From: Thermus thermophilus HB8
GTDB taxonomy: Bacteria > Deinococcota > Deinococci > Deinococcales > Thermaceae
Reading direction: 5' to 3'
Length of the DNA: 64,000 nt
Assembly (NCBI RefSeq): GCF_000091545.1
Contig: NC_006462.1
Location: 62,001 to 126,000, forward strand
Part shown: positions 47,581 to 55,877 of the stretch, piece by piece
How positions within the stretch are numbered: the stretch's first letter is position 1
Layout: each line of letters opens with the position of its first letter
The notes under the pieces: generated by a model
Seen by the model: the letters and a program-made list of their open reading frames with translations, nothing else
Databases searched by the model: none
Told to the model about the DNA's origin: nothing
Translations under genes and position numbers: made by a program

Positions 47581-47595
47581 CCAAGTCTTCCGATA
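47581..47595 (+). repeat. Outlying copy of the origin iteron
   Basis: CCAAGTCTTCCGATA matches 15 of the 17 bases of the origin repeat at 51.5-51.8 kb. It lies 3.9 kb from the array, between the pilin operon and the IS607-type remnant. Confidence 0.8.
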
Positions 47596-47631
47596 TCCCG
47601 AGGAACCGTTCCGTGGCCCTAGTCGCCTATT

Positions 47632-47982
47632 TCACCTCCCGAGGAAGTCACGACCACAGGCCACTTCCTGCTTCCTCGACCCATGGCTCGTAGACCGACC
47701 CTTAAGGGTCGTTCCGCCGCAGAGCCGGTCTCTACAGGCGTCACTTCTTGGGGAACTCCCGGTAGAGCCTCTGAAGTGGGCTAGCCCGTACTTCTGCAGG
47801 TTGACGGCCGCATTCAGGTCCCGGTCCACCTCCAACCCGCAGGCCTCGCACCGGGAGCAGAGGCGGGTGCTGGGGAAGCTCCTCGGGGCCACGATGAGGG
47901 CGGCGCCTATGTGCTTGCTCAAGGCCCCGCGCTGGAGGGCGTTGGGGTCTAGCTCAAAGCGGAAGGCCTGGGTTACCCGCAT
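47632..47982 (-). pseudogene. TnpB remnant with internal deletions
   Basis: The start RVTQAFRFELDPNALQRGAL is the N-terminus of an IS605/IS607 TnpB (RNA-guided nuclease ancestor of Cas12). After about 28 residues it jumps to the C-terminal part (PSTRLCSRC) and then to EACGLEVDRDLNAAVNLQKY, so the nuclease core and one half of the zinc ribbon are missing. It overlaps the tnpA remnant by 10 bases as in IS607. It cannot be active. Confidence 0.8.
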
Positions 47983-48433
47983 TCGTCCTCCAGGACCACG
48001 ATCCGCCTCCCCGAGGCCCGAAGGGCGGCCTCTACCAGGGGGAAGCCGAACTGGTTCAGATGGTGCCGCTTCTCCGCCACGATGCGGCTCACCCCGGGAT
48101 CGGCCAGAACCTGGAGAAGCCTTCCCCTCTTCCTTGTGGCGGACCCTACCTCGGCCACCACCTCGTACTCCGCCCATCCCTGGGCCTGGGCGAAGGCCTT
48201 CAGGCGCTCCACCTGGCGCTCCAGGTCTTCCTCCTGGTCAGCAGAGGAGACCCGGGCGTAGGTCACGCGAAACATATCTTGCGCACCGTACGCCCCTCGG
48301 GAAGAGGTTCCTCCACCAGGATGGTGCCCGAGGGGAGCTGCCGGGCGGGGACGGGGAACTTGCCCGACTTGAACCACCGCCAGGCGGTGAGGTAGCTCAC
48401 CCCCTGCTTGCGGGCCTAGTCGGAGAGCTTCAC
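47973..48433 (-). pseudogene. IS607-type serine recombinase (TnpA) remnant with nonsense and frameshift
   Basis: GTG 48433 opens a MerR-like DNA-binding segment (VKLSD, then ARKQGVSYLTAWRWFKSGKF) but TAG stands after VKLSD at 48418-48420. A frame change near 48275 then leads to the serine-recombinase domain FRVTYARVSSADQEEDLERQ with the catalytic Ser. Both defects make the gene a pseudogene; ATG 48276 could still start the catalytic fragment. Confidence 0.75.
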
Positions 48434-48592
48434 GGCTGGTATGAATGAATCAGAAAAACCTGGGCAGTTGTCAACCCCCAGGCAGGCCAGAAGCCTCCGC
48501 GCTTCCCCCCAACAATCCCGGGCCATGACGAGAAGTTTTTCCCCGCTTCTAGACTCCCCCGCCCGGACCTTCCACTCCCCCAAGGCTCCCCT

Positions 48593-48874
48593 TGAGGTCC
48601 TCGGGGAGGCGGTGCTGCACGAAGGACTCCCAGGACATGCGGCCGAGGGCCTTGAAGAGCTCTTCCACCCGCCGGGCCTCAGCAGTAGGAACAACGTTGT
48701 CCCTAACTCGTCCCTCCTTTGCGTTTTTCATCTTGCGGAGGAGCCCCACCACCCCCTCCACCGACCTCCCCAAGTCTTCCGATAGCAGGGCGAGGACCCC
48801 TAGGGTCTCCTCGTAGGGGTTCAGGTCCTCCCGCTGGAGGTTCTCCGCGAGGGCGAGAGGCCGCGCCTCCCATC
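48593..48874 (-). pseudogene. Duplicated internal fragment of parB
   Basis: About 280 bases repeat the parB region at 49751-50038 almost base for base, including the block coding SEDLGKSVEGVVGLLRKMKN with one change (K to R). One end lacks a purine-rich segment of about 14 bases and the other ends in diverged sequence (CGCGAGGGCGAGAGG in place of CACGAGGGCAAGGAG). The copy contains an iteron (48768-48784). No start or full domain is left. Confidence 0.85.
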
Positions 48875-49060
48875 AAAGCGCTTCGGTAGCCCTACCCGTG
48901 GATCACCAGGACCTCGGGGAAGGCCGCCCTCTCCTTTCGGCCCTACCTGGGAGAGGACCAAAGCCTAGAGCCTCAAGGGTCGTTTGGCTGTGGTAAGGAC
49001 TCCTAAGCCGCACGCGCGCCTACCTACGTCAAAGGCAAGCAGGGCACGAGGCTTCGGAAA
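48875..49060. other. Region without recognisable gene
   Basis: Between the parB fragment and the terminator at 49061 I see no supported gene on either strand. The stretch 48434-48592 on the other side of the parB fragment is similar: a minus-strand frame reads ESRSGEKLLVMARDCWGEAR but has no clear family or start. Both look like decayed DNA around the IS607-type remnant. Confidence 0.5.
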
Positions 49061-49087
49061 GAAAACCACCCCGGCTTCCCGGGGTGG
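49061..49087 (-). terminator. Intrinsic terminator of the parAB transcription unit
   Basis: Read on the minus strand, CCACCCCGG and CCGGGGTGG (49087-49079 and 49074-49066) pair around GAAG and are followed by TTTTC. It lies 38 bases after the stop of the small gene at 49125. Confidence 0.8.
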
Positions 49088-49124
49088 TCATGGGACCTGA
49101 GAGCCGGTCCCCGATCCCTTCGCC

Positions 49125-49400
49125 CTACTGGGATGCCCCCCCTACCACATCCGGCTCGGGAGGAAGGACGGGCGCGATGTCGGGCGCGGGCACGACCCTC
49201 AAGGTGCCAACCGACTGCACCTGGACGGTTTGCTGGCTCCAGGCCGAAGAGATGTTGAACTGGGGGTCCAGCTGGGCAGCCTGGCCCGGACGGCGAAGCT
49301 GGGTCAGGTCCACCGACGCGGCGAAGACCCGGGCCCGGTAGTTCCCGGGGGGAGGAGGGGTCCAAAGAGGAGTGATCTCCTCGCCGGCTCCCAAAAGCAT
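49125..49400 (-). CDS. Unidentified protein downstream of parB
   Basis: A 91-residue frame (ATG 49400) 56 bases after the parB stop and followed by a terminator. It reads EEITPLWTPPPPGNYRARVF, then ASVDLTQLRRPGQAAQLDPQ and ends with the proline-rich PVLPPEPDVVGGASQ. The pattern resembles the end of a larger extracellular or beta-sandwich protein, so it may be a fragment rather than a whole gene. I do not recognise a family. Confidence 0.45.
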   Translation of the reverse strand: MLLGAGEEITPLWTPPPPGNYRARVFAASVDLTQLRRPGQAAQLDPQFNISSAWSQQTVQVQSVGTLRVVPAPDIAPVLPPEPDVVGGASQ

Positions 49401-49456
49401 TCGGACTGCGCGAAGCAGGCCCCCAGGAAGCTTCCTGAGAAGTCAGCGAAAGGGCG

Positions 49457-50344
49457 TTATTTCCCTAGGACCCGCTCCAGCTCCGCGAGGAGCTCTTCCA
49501 CCCTCGCCCGCCGCTCAGGAGGGAGGGCCTCGAGGTCCAGCCGGGCAAGCTTCGCCGCCACCTCCTTAGGCCAAGGCCTGGGAGCCTTTTCCTTCCGCAA
49601 GACCCCCCGCACCCGGGCCTTCAGCTCCCGCAGGGAGAGGCCCGCCTTCACCTCCTCCAGGAGGACCTTCCGCAAGGACGCGTCCTTCACCTTCTTGAGC
49701 TCCAGGGCGGCGGTGTAGGGGATCGCCCCCTCCTCCAGGGCCGCCTTCAGGTCCTCGGGGAGGAAAAGGAGGGGGAGGCGGTGCTGCACGAAGGACTCCC
49801 AGGACATCCGGCCGAGGGCCTTGAAGAGCTCTTCCACCCGCCGGGCCTCAGCAGTAGGAACAACGTTGTCCCTAACTCGTCCCTCCTTTGCGTTTTTCAT
49901 CTTGCGGAGGAGCCCCACCACCCCCTCCACCGACTTCCCCAAGTCTTCCGATAGCAGGGCGAGGACCCCTAGGGTCTCCTCGTAGGGGTTCAGGTCCTCC
50001 CGCTGGAGGTTCTCCACGAGGGCAAGGAGCCTCGCCTCCTTGTCGGAGAGCTCCAGGACCCGCGCCGGAACCTCCTTAAGGCCGGCCATCGCCGCCGCCC
50101 GGAGGCGCCTCTCCCCGGCCACCACCTCGTAGGCCTCCCCGACCCGCCGCACCAGGAGGGGCTGGAGGACCCCCTTCTCCCGGATGCTCTCGGCGAGGGC
50201 CTCGAGGTTTTCAAAGCGCCGCCTCGGCTGCCCCCGCACCCGGAGGAGGTCCAGGGGAAGGCGAAGCACCTCCGGAGCCTCCTTTCCCAAGGCCTTCTTG
50301 CCCTTGAGGATCGCCGTTCCCAGAACCTCGTCCAGCCGGCTCAT
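49457..50344 (-). CDS. parB: ParB partition protein
   Basis: A 295-residue ParB/Spo0J-family protein that binds parS sites and works with ParA to segregate the replicon. The CTP-binding N-domain is visible (GQPRRRFENLEALAESIREK, GVLQPLLVRRVGEAYEVVAGERRLRA split), followed by the LVENLQREDLNPYEE motif and a helix-turn-helix. Codons for LSEDLG at 49937-49953 consist of an origin iteron. The ATG overlaps the parA stop. Confidence 0.94.
   Translation of the reverse strand: MSRLDEVLGTAILKGKKALGKEAPEVLRLPLDLLRVRGQPRRRFENLEALAESIREKGVLQPLLVRRVGEAYEVVAGERRLRAAAMAGLKEVPARVLELSDKEARLLALVENLQREDLNPYEETLGVLALLSEDLGKSVEGVVGLLRKMKNAKEGRVRDNVVPTAEARRVEELFKALGRMSWESFVQHRLPLLFLPEDLKAALEEGAIPYTAALELKKVKDASLRKVLLEEVKAGLSLRELKARVRGVLRKEKAPRPWPKEVAAKLARLDLEALPPERRARVEELLAELERVLGK
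49937..49953 (+). repeat. Origin iteron inside the parB coding sequence
   Basis: CCCCAAGTCTTCCGATA is identical to the 17-bp origin repeat, about 1.6 kb from the array. In parB it encodes LSEDLG on the minus strand. The duplicated parB fragment carries the same copy at 48768-48784. Confidence 0.9.
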
Positions 50345-51309
50345 TCCGCCACCTCCTCCAGGACCCCTTCCCGCACGGCGTCCTGGGCCACCACGCGCTG
50401 GAGGAACTCCTCCGCCAGCCGCTCCACCTCCTCCCGGGCCTGCCGGTCCCCCACAAGCTGAAGGGGAACAGCCCGCTCCGTGGCCCTCCTGTGGGGCCCC
50501 GGGCGGTAGGCGATGGGGGAGGCCACGGGGGCGAGGTCCTCGAGGCCCGCGATCTTCTCCAGCACCCGGTTGTCCCCGAGGGTCCTGGCGTCAAACTTGG
50601 TGGGGATGAAGAGGCGCACGAAGGACCGGGGGACCCTAGGGTCCACCTGCTCCAGGGCCTCCCGGTACTCCTGGGCCGCCTCCATCACCCCCACCAGGGC
50701 CTCCACGCCCTTCACGCTGGTCTCCACAGGGACGAGGAGCCCGTCCCCCGCCAAGGCCCCGAGGGCCGCCAGGTGCCCCAGGGAGGGGAGGGAGTCAATA
50801 AGGACGAAGTCGTAGCCCTCCGTCTTCCGCAGGGCCGTGCGCAGGAGCAGGGTAGAGAGGGGGCGCTGCATGAGGCGCACCTCCACCCGGGCGAGGTCCA
50901 GGCTCGCGGGGATGAGGTCCAGGCCCCACTCGGAAAGGCGCCTCGGCGTGGGCAGCTGGCCCGTGTCCACCAGGTGAAGGAGGGTTTCCTCCGGGGCAAC
51001 CTCCCGCACCCCGAGCCAGGAGGTGAGGTTCGCCTGGGGATCCGTGTCCACCAAAAGGACGCGGAAGCCGCGGCGCGCCAGCTCAAAGCCGAGGTCGCGG
51101 GCGAGGGAGGTCTTGCCCGCCCCGCCGGCGTGGGTGAAGAAGGTGTAGACGCGGCGGAGCCGCCCGCCCTCCCGTTCCCGCACGTACCAGTAGCGGCCGA
51201 GGCGAACGCCCTCCAGCTTACCCTCGAGGATCATCTGCCGCACCCGTTCCCGCGTCACCCCGAGCCTCCGGGCCATCTCGCTCACGGGAACCAGCTCGCC
51301 CTGCTTCAT
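50341..51309 (-). CDS. parA: ParA partition ATPase with N-terminal helix-turn-helix
   Basis: A 322-residue ParA. An N-terminal DNA-binding segment (ELVPVSEMARRLGVTRERVR, residues about 4-24) precedes the deviant Walker A box THAGGAGKTSLARDLG (about residue 59), LLVDTDPQANLTSWLG (Walker A') and VLIDSLPSLGHLAALGAL (Walker B). The extra N-domain suggests autorepression, as in type Ia ParA. TAGTCT lies 6 bases before ATG 51309 on the minus strand, giving a leaderless start. Confidence 0.94.
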   Translation of the reverse strand: MKQGELVPVSEMARRLGVTRERVRQMILEGKLEGVRLGRYWYVREREGGRLRRVYTFFTHAGGAGKTSLARDLGFELARRGFRVLLVDTDPQANLTSWLGVREVAPEETLLHLVDTGQLPTPRRLSEWGLDLIPASLDLARVEVRLMQRPLSTLLLRTALRKTEGYDFVLIDSLPSLGHLAALGALAGDGLLVPVETSVKGVEALVGVMEAAQEYREALEQVDPRVPRSFVRLFIPTKFDARTLGDNRVLEKIAGLEDLAPVASPIAYRPGPHRRATERAVPLQLVGDRQAREEVERLAEEFLQRVVAQDAVREGVLEEVAE

Positions 51310-51330
51310 GGGCCTAGACTATCCCAAGAT

Positions 51331-51344
51331 TTGGCGTTTGCCAA
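51331..51344. promoter_or_regulatory. Palindromic operator at the parA promoter
   Basis: TTGGC-GTTT-GCCAA is an inverted repeat covering the -35 position (TTGGCA on the minus strand, 18 bases before TAGTCT) of parA. It is a candidate site for ParA autorepression or a parS-like centromere. Confidence 0.6.
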
Positions 51345-51384
51345 GTGTCCCCCGCGTCACCCCGGCCCCCCGGTGGGGCCAGCA

Positions 51385-51475
51385 ACTTGAATCGGTTCCG
51401 TTTTGCTGATGAAATCATCAAAAATACCTACAACCCTTTGATTGACTAATAATGATCAACAACAGGGCGGAGACG
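51385..51475. other. AT-rich segment next to the iterons, candidate duplex-unwinding element
   Basis: This stretch is much richer in A and T than its surroundings and contains the inverted repeat TGATGA-AA-TCATCA (51407-51420) and TTGATTGACTAATAATGATC with related inverted pieces. Between parA and the iteron array, it is the best candidate for initial strand opening. No perfect DnaA box was seen by eye. Confidence 0.6.
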
Positions 51476-51511
51476 GGATGCGATGGGGAAGGGCTTTCCG
51501 GCCGCAAAACG

Positions 51512-51808
51512 CCCCAAGTCTTCCGAGTCTCCGCCCCCTTTCTCCCCAAGTCTTCCGATACTTTCTCCCCAAGTCTTCCGATAGGGGAGGGGGTCAACAC
51601 CCCAAGTCTTCCGATACCTTTTCCCCAAGTCTTCCGATACCCCGCACCCCCCGACGCCCCAAGTCTTCCGATACTTTCTCCCCAAGTCTTCCGATAGGGG
51701 AGGGGGTCAACACCCCAAGTCTTCCGATACCGCCCACCCGCAAAGAAAACCGCTTGGGGAGGGCGAAACCTGGCGCTTTTCCTTCCCGCCTCCCCAAGTC
51801 TTCCGATA
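51512..51808 (+). repeat. Iteron array of the plasmid replication origin
   Basis: Nine copies of CCCCAAGTCTTCCGATA start at 51512, 51544, 51567, 51600, 51623, 51657, 51680, 51713 and 51792; the first differs in the last two bases. The spacing alternates between 23 and about 33-34, so copies fall into pairs, and a segment of about 57 bases (51561-51617) is repeated at 51674-51730. Iterons of this kind are binding sites for the initiator encoded next to them. Confidence 0.93.
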
Positions 51809-51819
51809 GGCCCCCCTCC

Positions 51820-53211
51820 TCAGCCGGGGAGCATCTTGCGGAAGCGTTCCAGCCAACCTTCCAGCCGGTCCTGGGCCAAAGCCTCCTTCAGCTCCTCCAC
51901 CACCCGTCTGGGCTCGAGGGCTCCGGACTCCATGAGGCGGTTCAGGTCCTCCAGCTCGCCCACGGAGATGCGGGAGCGGAGGACGAGCTGGGCCACCTGG
52001 AGGGCCCGGCGGATCTGGGCCTCCCGGGGCATCTCCGCCCACTCCCTGGCGGCCTCCTCTTCCAGCCTCCGGGCCTCCGCCTCCTCCTGGGCCGCTTGCC
52101 GCTTGGCCGGGCGCCTCGTCCGGGTGGGGCGCTCGTACTTCCCGGTCTCGTCCCGGATCACGTCCACCAGGAGGCCCAGGCGGTTCTTGGGCCGGTAGCC
52201 GGCCTCGAGGATGGCCCGGTAGCGCTCCAGCCGCTCCTTGATGTGCCCCAGGGAGTAGCGCCGCGCCAGGGAGTAGGCGGAGGTGAAGGAGAGCCCCTCG
52301 GCCATGAGGAGGTTCACCGCCTCGGCGTCGGGGATCCCGCCCGCCTCCTCGCCGAAGACGTAGACGATGGTCTGGTTCTTCCCCCGGCCCACGTACTCCA
52401 CGGAGCGAAGGTAGCGGCGCTCTATGAGTTCCCTGTGGGCGGGCTCGAGGGTGCGGCGCACCTTGTCGGGCCGCTTGTGGACGATCTTGCAGGCGGCGGC
52501 CCACTCCATGAGGCCCACCTCCAGCTGGGCCAGGGGCTCCTCCCGCTCGGGGGAGAGGCGCTGGGCGTCCAGGAGGCGGTAGAGGGCCCGGCTCAGGGGG
52601 CGCTTGAGGCTCGCCATGAACTCAATGTCTATGGGCTTGGTGTAGCGGTTCTGCAGGGAGCGGACGATCTCCTTGGCCAGGGTGATGCGGATGACGCTGG
52701 AGCGGTCCAGGCTTCCTTCCTTGCCGCTCGTGAACTCCAGCTTGTCAATATAGCGGAAGGAGACGCTCTGCCAGCGTCCGTCGGCCCGCCAGGCCTCGGA
52801 GAGGACGTAGGTGGCGGTGGTGAGGCGGAGGAGGCTCTCTTTTAGGGCCCGGTAGTAGTACCCCGAGGTGTCAAAGCCCATGAGCTTGAGGATCTGGTAG
52901 GCCGTGGTGGTGAAGGTGCCGTCGGGGGGGCTTCCCGCGTTGAGGTAGAGGGCGATGAGGGCCAGGGAGACCTCGTTGTCCAGGCCGTGGGGCACGCCCC
53001 CCACGTTCGGGTTGGCGTAGCAGGCGAGCTTTACCGGTTTGCCCAGGACCTCAAACTCCTCCTCCCAGGAGGCGTACCCCTCGGGGATCCTTTCCTGGAT
53101 GGAGATGAGGCCGAGCCGGGCCACGTTGGCCTCGTCAAAGTGCCGGGGCTCCTTGGCGAGCTCCAGCTCAAAGAGGGGCGGGGTGGCGTCCTGCCTGCGC
53201 TTGCGGGCCAT
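51820..53211 (-). CDS. repA: Plasmid replication initiator protein
   Basis: A 463-residue initiator that should bind the iterons. The middle part has the winged-helix pattern of replication initiator protein A (LALIALYLNAGSPPDGTF, YQILKLMGFDTSGYYYRALK, RPLSRALYRLLDAQRL). The C-terminal third is highly charged with a possible coiled coil (RRPAKRQAAQEEAEARRLEE). It ends 12 bases from the last iteron. TAAAAT (53226-53221) lies 9 bases upstream of ATG 53211 on the minus strand. Confidence 0.85.
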   Translation of the reverse strand: MARKRRQDATPPLFELELAKEPRHFDEANVARLGLISIQERIPEGYASWEEEFEVLGKPVKLACYANPNVGGVPHGLDNEVSLALIALYLNAGSPPDGTFTTTAYQILKLMGFDTSGYYYRALKESLLRLTTATYVLSEAWRADGRWQSVSFRYIDKLEFTSGKEGSLDRSSVIRITLAKEIVRSLQNRYTKPIDIEFMASLKRPLSRALYRLLDAQRLSPEREEPLAQLEVGLMEWAAACKIVHKRPDKVRRTLEPAHRELIERRYLRSVEYVGRGKNQTIVYVFGEEAGGIPDAEAVNLLMAEGLSFTSAYSLARRYSLGHIKERLERYRAILEAGYRPKNRLGLLVDVIRDETGKYERPTRTRRPAKRQAAQEEAEARRLEEEAAREWAEMPREAQIRRALQVAQLVLRSRISVGELEDLNRLMESGALEPRRVVEELKEALAQDRLEGWLERFRKMLPG

Positions 53212-53227
53212 CTGCAGGCCATTTTAC

Positions 53228-53267
53228 CCGGCAAAAGCCGGGGCGCCCCCGAACCGAGGGGGCGCCC
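53228..53267 (-). terminator. Intrinsic terminator of aioBA
   Basis: On the minus strand GGGCGCCCCC and GGGGGCGCCC (53267-53258 and 53250-53241) form a 10-bp stem with a 7-base loop, followed by CCGGCTTTTGCCGG, a second hairpin with four T. It starts 13 bases after the aioA stop and separates it from repA. Confidence 0.75.
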
Positions 53268-53280
53268 GGAAGGGGAGGGC

Positions 53281-55866
53281 TTAGTCAAACTTGTTCTGCT
53301 GCAAGAAGCTCGCCGTCTGCTGCACGGAGGGGATGGCCCCGGCCACCTTGCGGAGGTTGGCCCTCGTCCCCTTGTACCAGGGGATGGTGGTCTTGGGGTC
53401 GGTGTAGCCGGTGACCAGGGAGTTGGAGGTGCCCCGCCAGTGGTACATCACCAGGAAGAGGGTGCCCGGCTTCACCGCGTCCGTGACGTAGACGAGGAAG
53501 GTGCCGTTCCCCTCCTCGTTGTAGACCTCCACCAGGTCCCCGGACTTGAGGCCGAGGCGCTTGGCGTCCTCGGGGTTCACCTCCACGTAGGGGAGGGGAA
53601 GGGCCAGGGCCTTTTCGGGAAGGTGGCGGTCGTGGTAGGCGGTCTGCCAGATGGTCTGGGCCCGGCCGGTGGTGACCCAGAAGGGGTACTTCTCCGCCAT
53701 CCCGGGCTCCAGGTACTTGGCCACCTCCGCGGGGTAGCCCTCCCAGTCGTCGGTGCCGTACCACTTGAACTTGCCGTCCTCGGTGCCGAAGCGGTAGGTG
53801 TAGCGGCGGACCGTGCCCACAAGCTTCCCCGTCTTGGGGTCGCGGCGCACCGGGGTCTGGATGCCCTTCTGGCCCAGCTCCTTCAGGAGCTTGTAGGTGA
53901 CCCCCTTGTAGTTCTCGGCCTCGAGGACCGCCTCGTCCTCCTCCGAGACGGTGTTGTCCCGGAACTCCTCGGCCCCGGCGAGGAAGACGTCCTCGTCCGT
54001 CTTCCAGTTCTTGCCGAACTCAAACTTCTTCGCCTCCTCAAACTTGCCCTCGGCCCGGTAAAGCTCGGCGATGCGCAGGCCCACCCACTTGAAGATCTCC
54101 CAGTCGGGCTTGGCCTCCCCGGGCGGGTCCATGAACTTCTCGTAGAGGCGGAGGAGGCGGCTGTTGCAGTTGATGGAGGTCTCGTTGGCCTCGCCCCAGC
54201 CGGCGGCGGGGAGGATGAGGTGGGCGTCCCGGGCGGTCTCGGTCATGTAGATGTCCTGGACCACCAGGAAGAGGGCGTCGGGGTCCTGGTAGAGGATGTC
54301 CAGGATCTTTTGGGCCCGCTCCTGTATGGTCCCGGGCTCGCCCCCGGCGCCGAGGGCCTTGGTGAGCTTCTCCGTGCGCTCGTGGATGCGCTTGCGGAAG
54401 ACCTGGTTGTTGGGGGTGGAGAGGTAGGGGTCGTTGGCGATGACCCAGTAGAACTTGCCCTTGCCTTCAATGAGGAACTTGTCCACGTTGACGGGGGGGC
54501 CGCCCCGGTAGATGGAGCCGGGGGTGGGGGCGGGGGGGCGGACGTAACCCTCCTGGTGCCCGCCCTGGCGGCCGCAGCCCGTGCCGGGCCTGCCGATGTT
54601 GTGGGTGAGGACGGCGAGCTGAACGATGGCCGCCACCTGGTCGTAGTTCTTCATGTTCCAGATGATGCCCTTCTCGTAGATGGTGAGGGTGCGGCGCTTG
54701 AACCGGCCCGCCTTGGGCTTGGCGATCCAGTCGGCGGCCTTCTCAATCTCCGCCCGGGAAACCCCGGTGATGCGCTCCGCCTGGGCCATGAACTCGTCGT
54801 AGGGCACGGAGAGCTTGAGGCTTTTCGCCTTGTACTCCTCAAAGAGGGTCATGTCCGTGCGGGCCTGGAGGTAGGCCATGTCGTAGTAGCCCTTCTCCCA
54901 GACCGCCCGGGCGATGGCGTTGGCCAGGATGTAGTCCGTGCCCAGGTTGGGCCGGAGGAGCATCACCCGGTCCGGGGCCACCTGGGCCGCCACGGTGTAG
55001 GAGCTGGTCTTCCTGGGGTCAATGACGATGAGGTAGCCGGGCTCGGCGGGCTCGCCCGGGTCAAAGGCCTGCTGCTTCTCCGCCACCGTGGCCCCCTGGA
55101 TGTTGGGGAGCATGTGCTCCACGTAGAACACCGTGGCCGTCTCGTAGGAGTTCGCTCCCCAGAGGACGATGGTGTCGGCGAGGCGGGCGTCCTCGTAGGT
55201 GTAGTTCAGCTCGTGGACGCCCCTCTCCCGGCTTCCCCAGACCTCGGAGTTGTAGGCGGGGCGGTTGTGGATGGCGATGTGCTTCACGGAGAGGGCGGCG
55301 AAGAAGAGCTTCCCGGCGGCGTAGTTGTCCTCAAAGCCCTGGCCCGAGCCCCCGTGGTCGAAGCACTTCACGGCGATGTTGTCGTCGTTGCCGTCCCGGT
55401 CCCGGATGCCCTTGATGAGGAGGCCCATGAGGGTGAGGGCGTCCTGCCAGGTGATGGCCTGGAACTGGTCGCCCACCCTGAGGAGGGGGTAGGTGAGCCG
55501 GTCCTGGGTGCCCCGGTCCAGGCTCCAAACGGTGAGGGCGTTGGTGCCGCCCCGGATGGAGTAGTTGCCCCGGTTGATGGGGCTGTCCTTGGCGGGGACG
55601 ATGACCACGTTATACTGCCGCCCGTCCCTGCCCACGGTAACGGCGTGCATGGTCTCCGTGTAGCTCTGGCCGGCCAGGGGGGGCTGGGGCGTGGAGAGGT
55701 CCAGGCCGAAGGCGTTCTGCTCGGGTTTCACGCCCCCTTCTTCGCCCACGGGCCACACGTAGACCTTGTAGCCGCACCCCACGGTGCAGTACTGGCAGAC
55801 CTGGTTGTAGACCTTCGCGTTCTTAGGCGGAATGGGAAGCCGGTCCCTACGGGGAATGAGCGCCAT
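53281..55866 (-). CDS. aioA: Arsenite oxidase large subunit (molybdopterin)
   Basis: An 861-residue molybdopterin enzyme of the DMSO reductase superfamily that oxidises arsenite to arsenate in the periplasm. The N-terminal VCQYCTVGCGYKVYVWPV has the CxxCxxxC pattern (Cys24, 27, 31) of the [3Fe-4S] cluster of AioA, with Ser in place of the fourth ligand near SIRGG. The size fits the family. AGGAGGTAAGGT precedes ATG 55866. It has no Tat signal and is exported with AioB, whose gene is 11 bases upstream. Confidence 0.93.
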   Translation of the reverse strand: MALIPRRDRLPIPPKNAKVYNQVCQYCTVGCGYKVYVWPVGEEGGVKPEQNAFGLDLSTPQPPLAGQSYTETMHAVTVGRDGRQYNVVIVPAKDSPINRGNYSIRGGTNALTVWSLDRGTQDRLTYPLLRVGDQFQAITWQDALTLMGLLIKGIRDRDGNDDNIAVKCFDHGGSGQGFEDNYAAGKLFFAALSVKHIAIHNRPAYNSEVWGSRERGVHELNYTYEDARLADTIVLWGANSYETATVFYVEHMLPNIQGATVAEKQQAFDPGEPAEPGYLIVIDPRKTSSYTVAAQVAPDRVMLLRPNLGTDYILANAIARAVWEKGYYDMAYLQARTDMTLFEEYKAKSLKLSVPYDEFMAQAERITGVSRAEIEKAADWIAKPKAGRFKRRTLTIYEKGIIWNMKNYDQVAAIVQLAVLTHNIGRPGTGCGRQGGHQEGYVRPPAPTPGSIYRGGPPVNVDKFLIEGKGKFYWVIANDPYLSTPNNQVFRKRIHERTEKLTKALGAGGEPGTIQERAQKILDILYQDPDALFLVVQDIYMTETARDAHLILPAAGWGEANETSINCNSRLLRLYEKFMDPPGEAKPDWEIFKWVGLRIAELYRAEGKFEEAKKFEFGKNWKTDEDVFLAGAEEFRDNTVSEEDEAVLEAENYKGVTYKLLKELGQKGIQTPVRRDPKTGKLVGTVRRYTYRFGTEDGKFKWYGTDDWEGYPAEVAKYLEPGMAEKYPFWVTTGRAQTIWQTAYHDRHLPEKALALPLPYVEVNPEDAKRLGLKSGDLVEVYNEEGNGTFLVYVTDAVKPGTLFLVMYHWRGTSNSLVTGYTDPKTTIPWYKGTRANLRKVAGAIPSVQQTASFLQQNKFD

Positions 55867-55877
55867 ACCTTACCTCC

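Noticed and set aside
51446..51685. Small minus-strand frame with repeated YRKTWG units
   Set aside because: It is the translation of the iteron array, not a repeat protein.
51512..51808. The repeat array as a CRISPR
   Set aside because: Repeats are only 17 bases, spacers are 6 to 60 bases, partly repeated themselves, and no cas gene is near. The position beside repA fits iterons.
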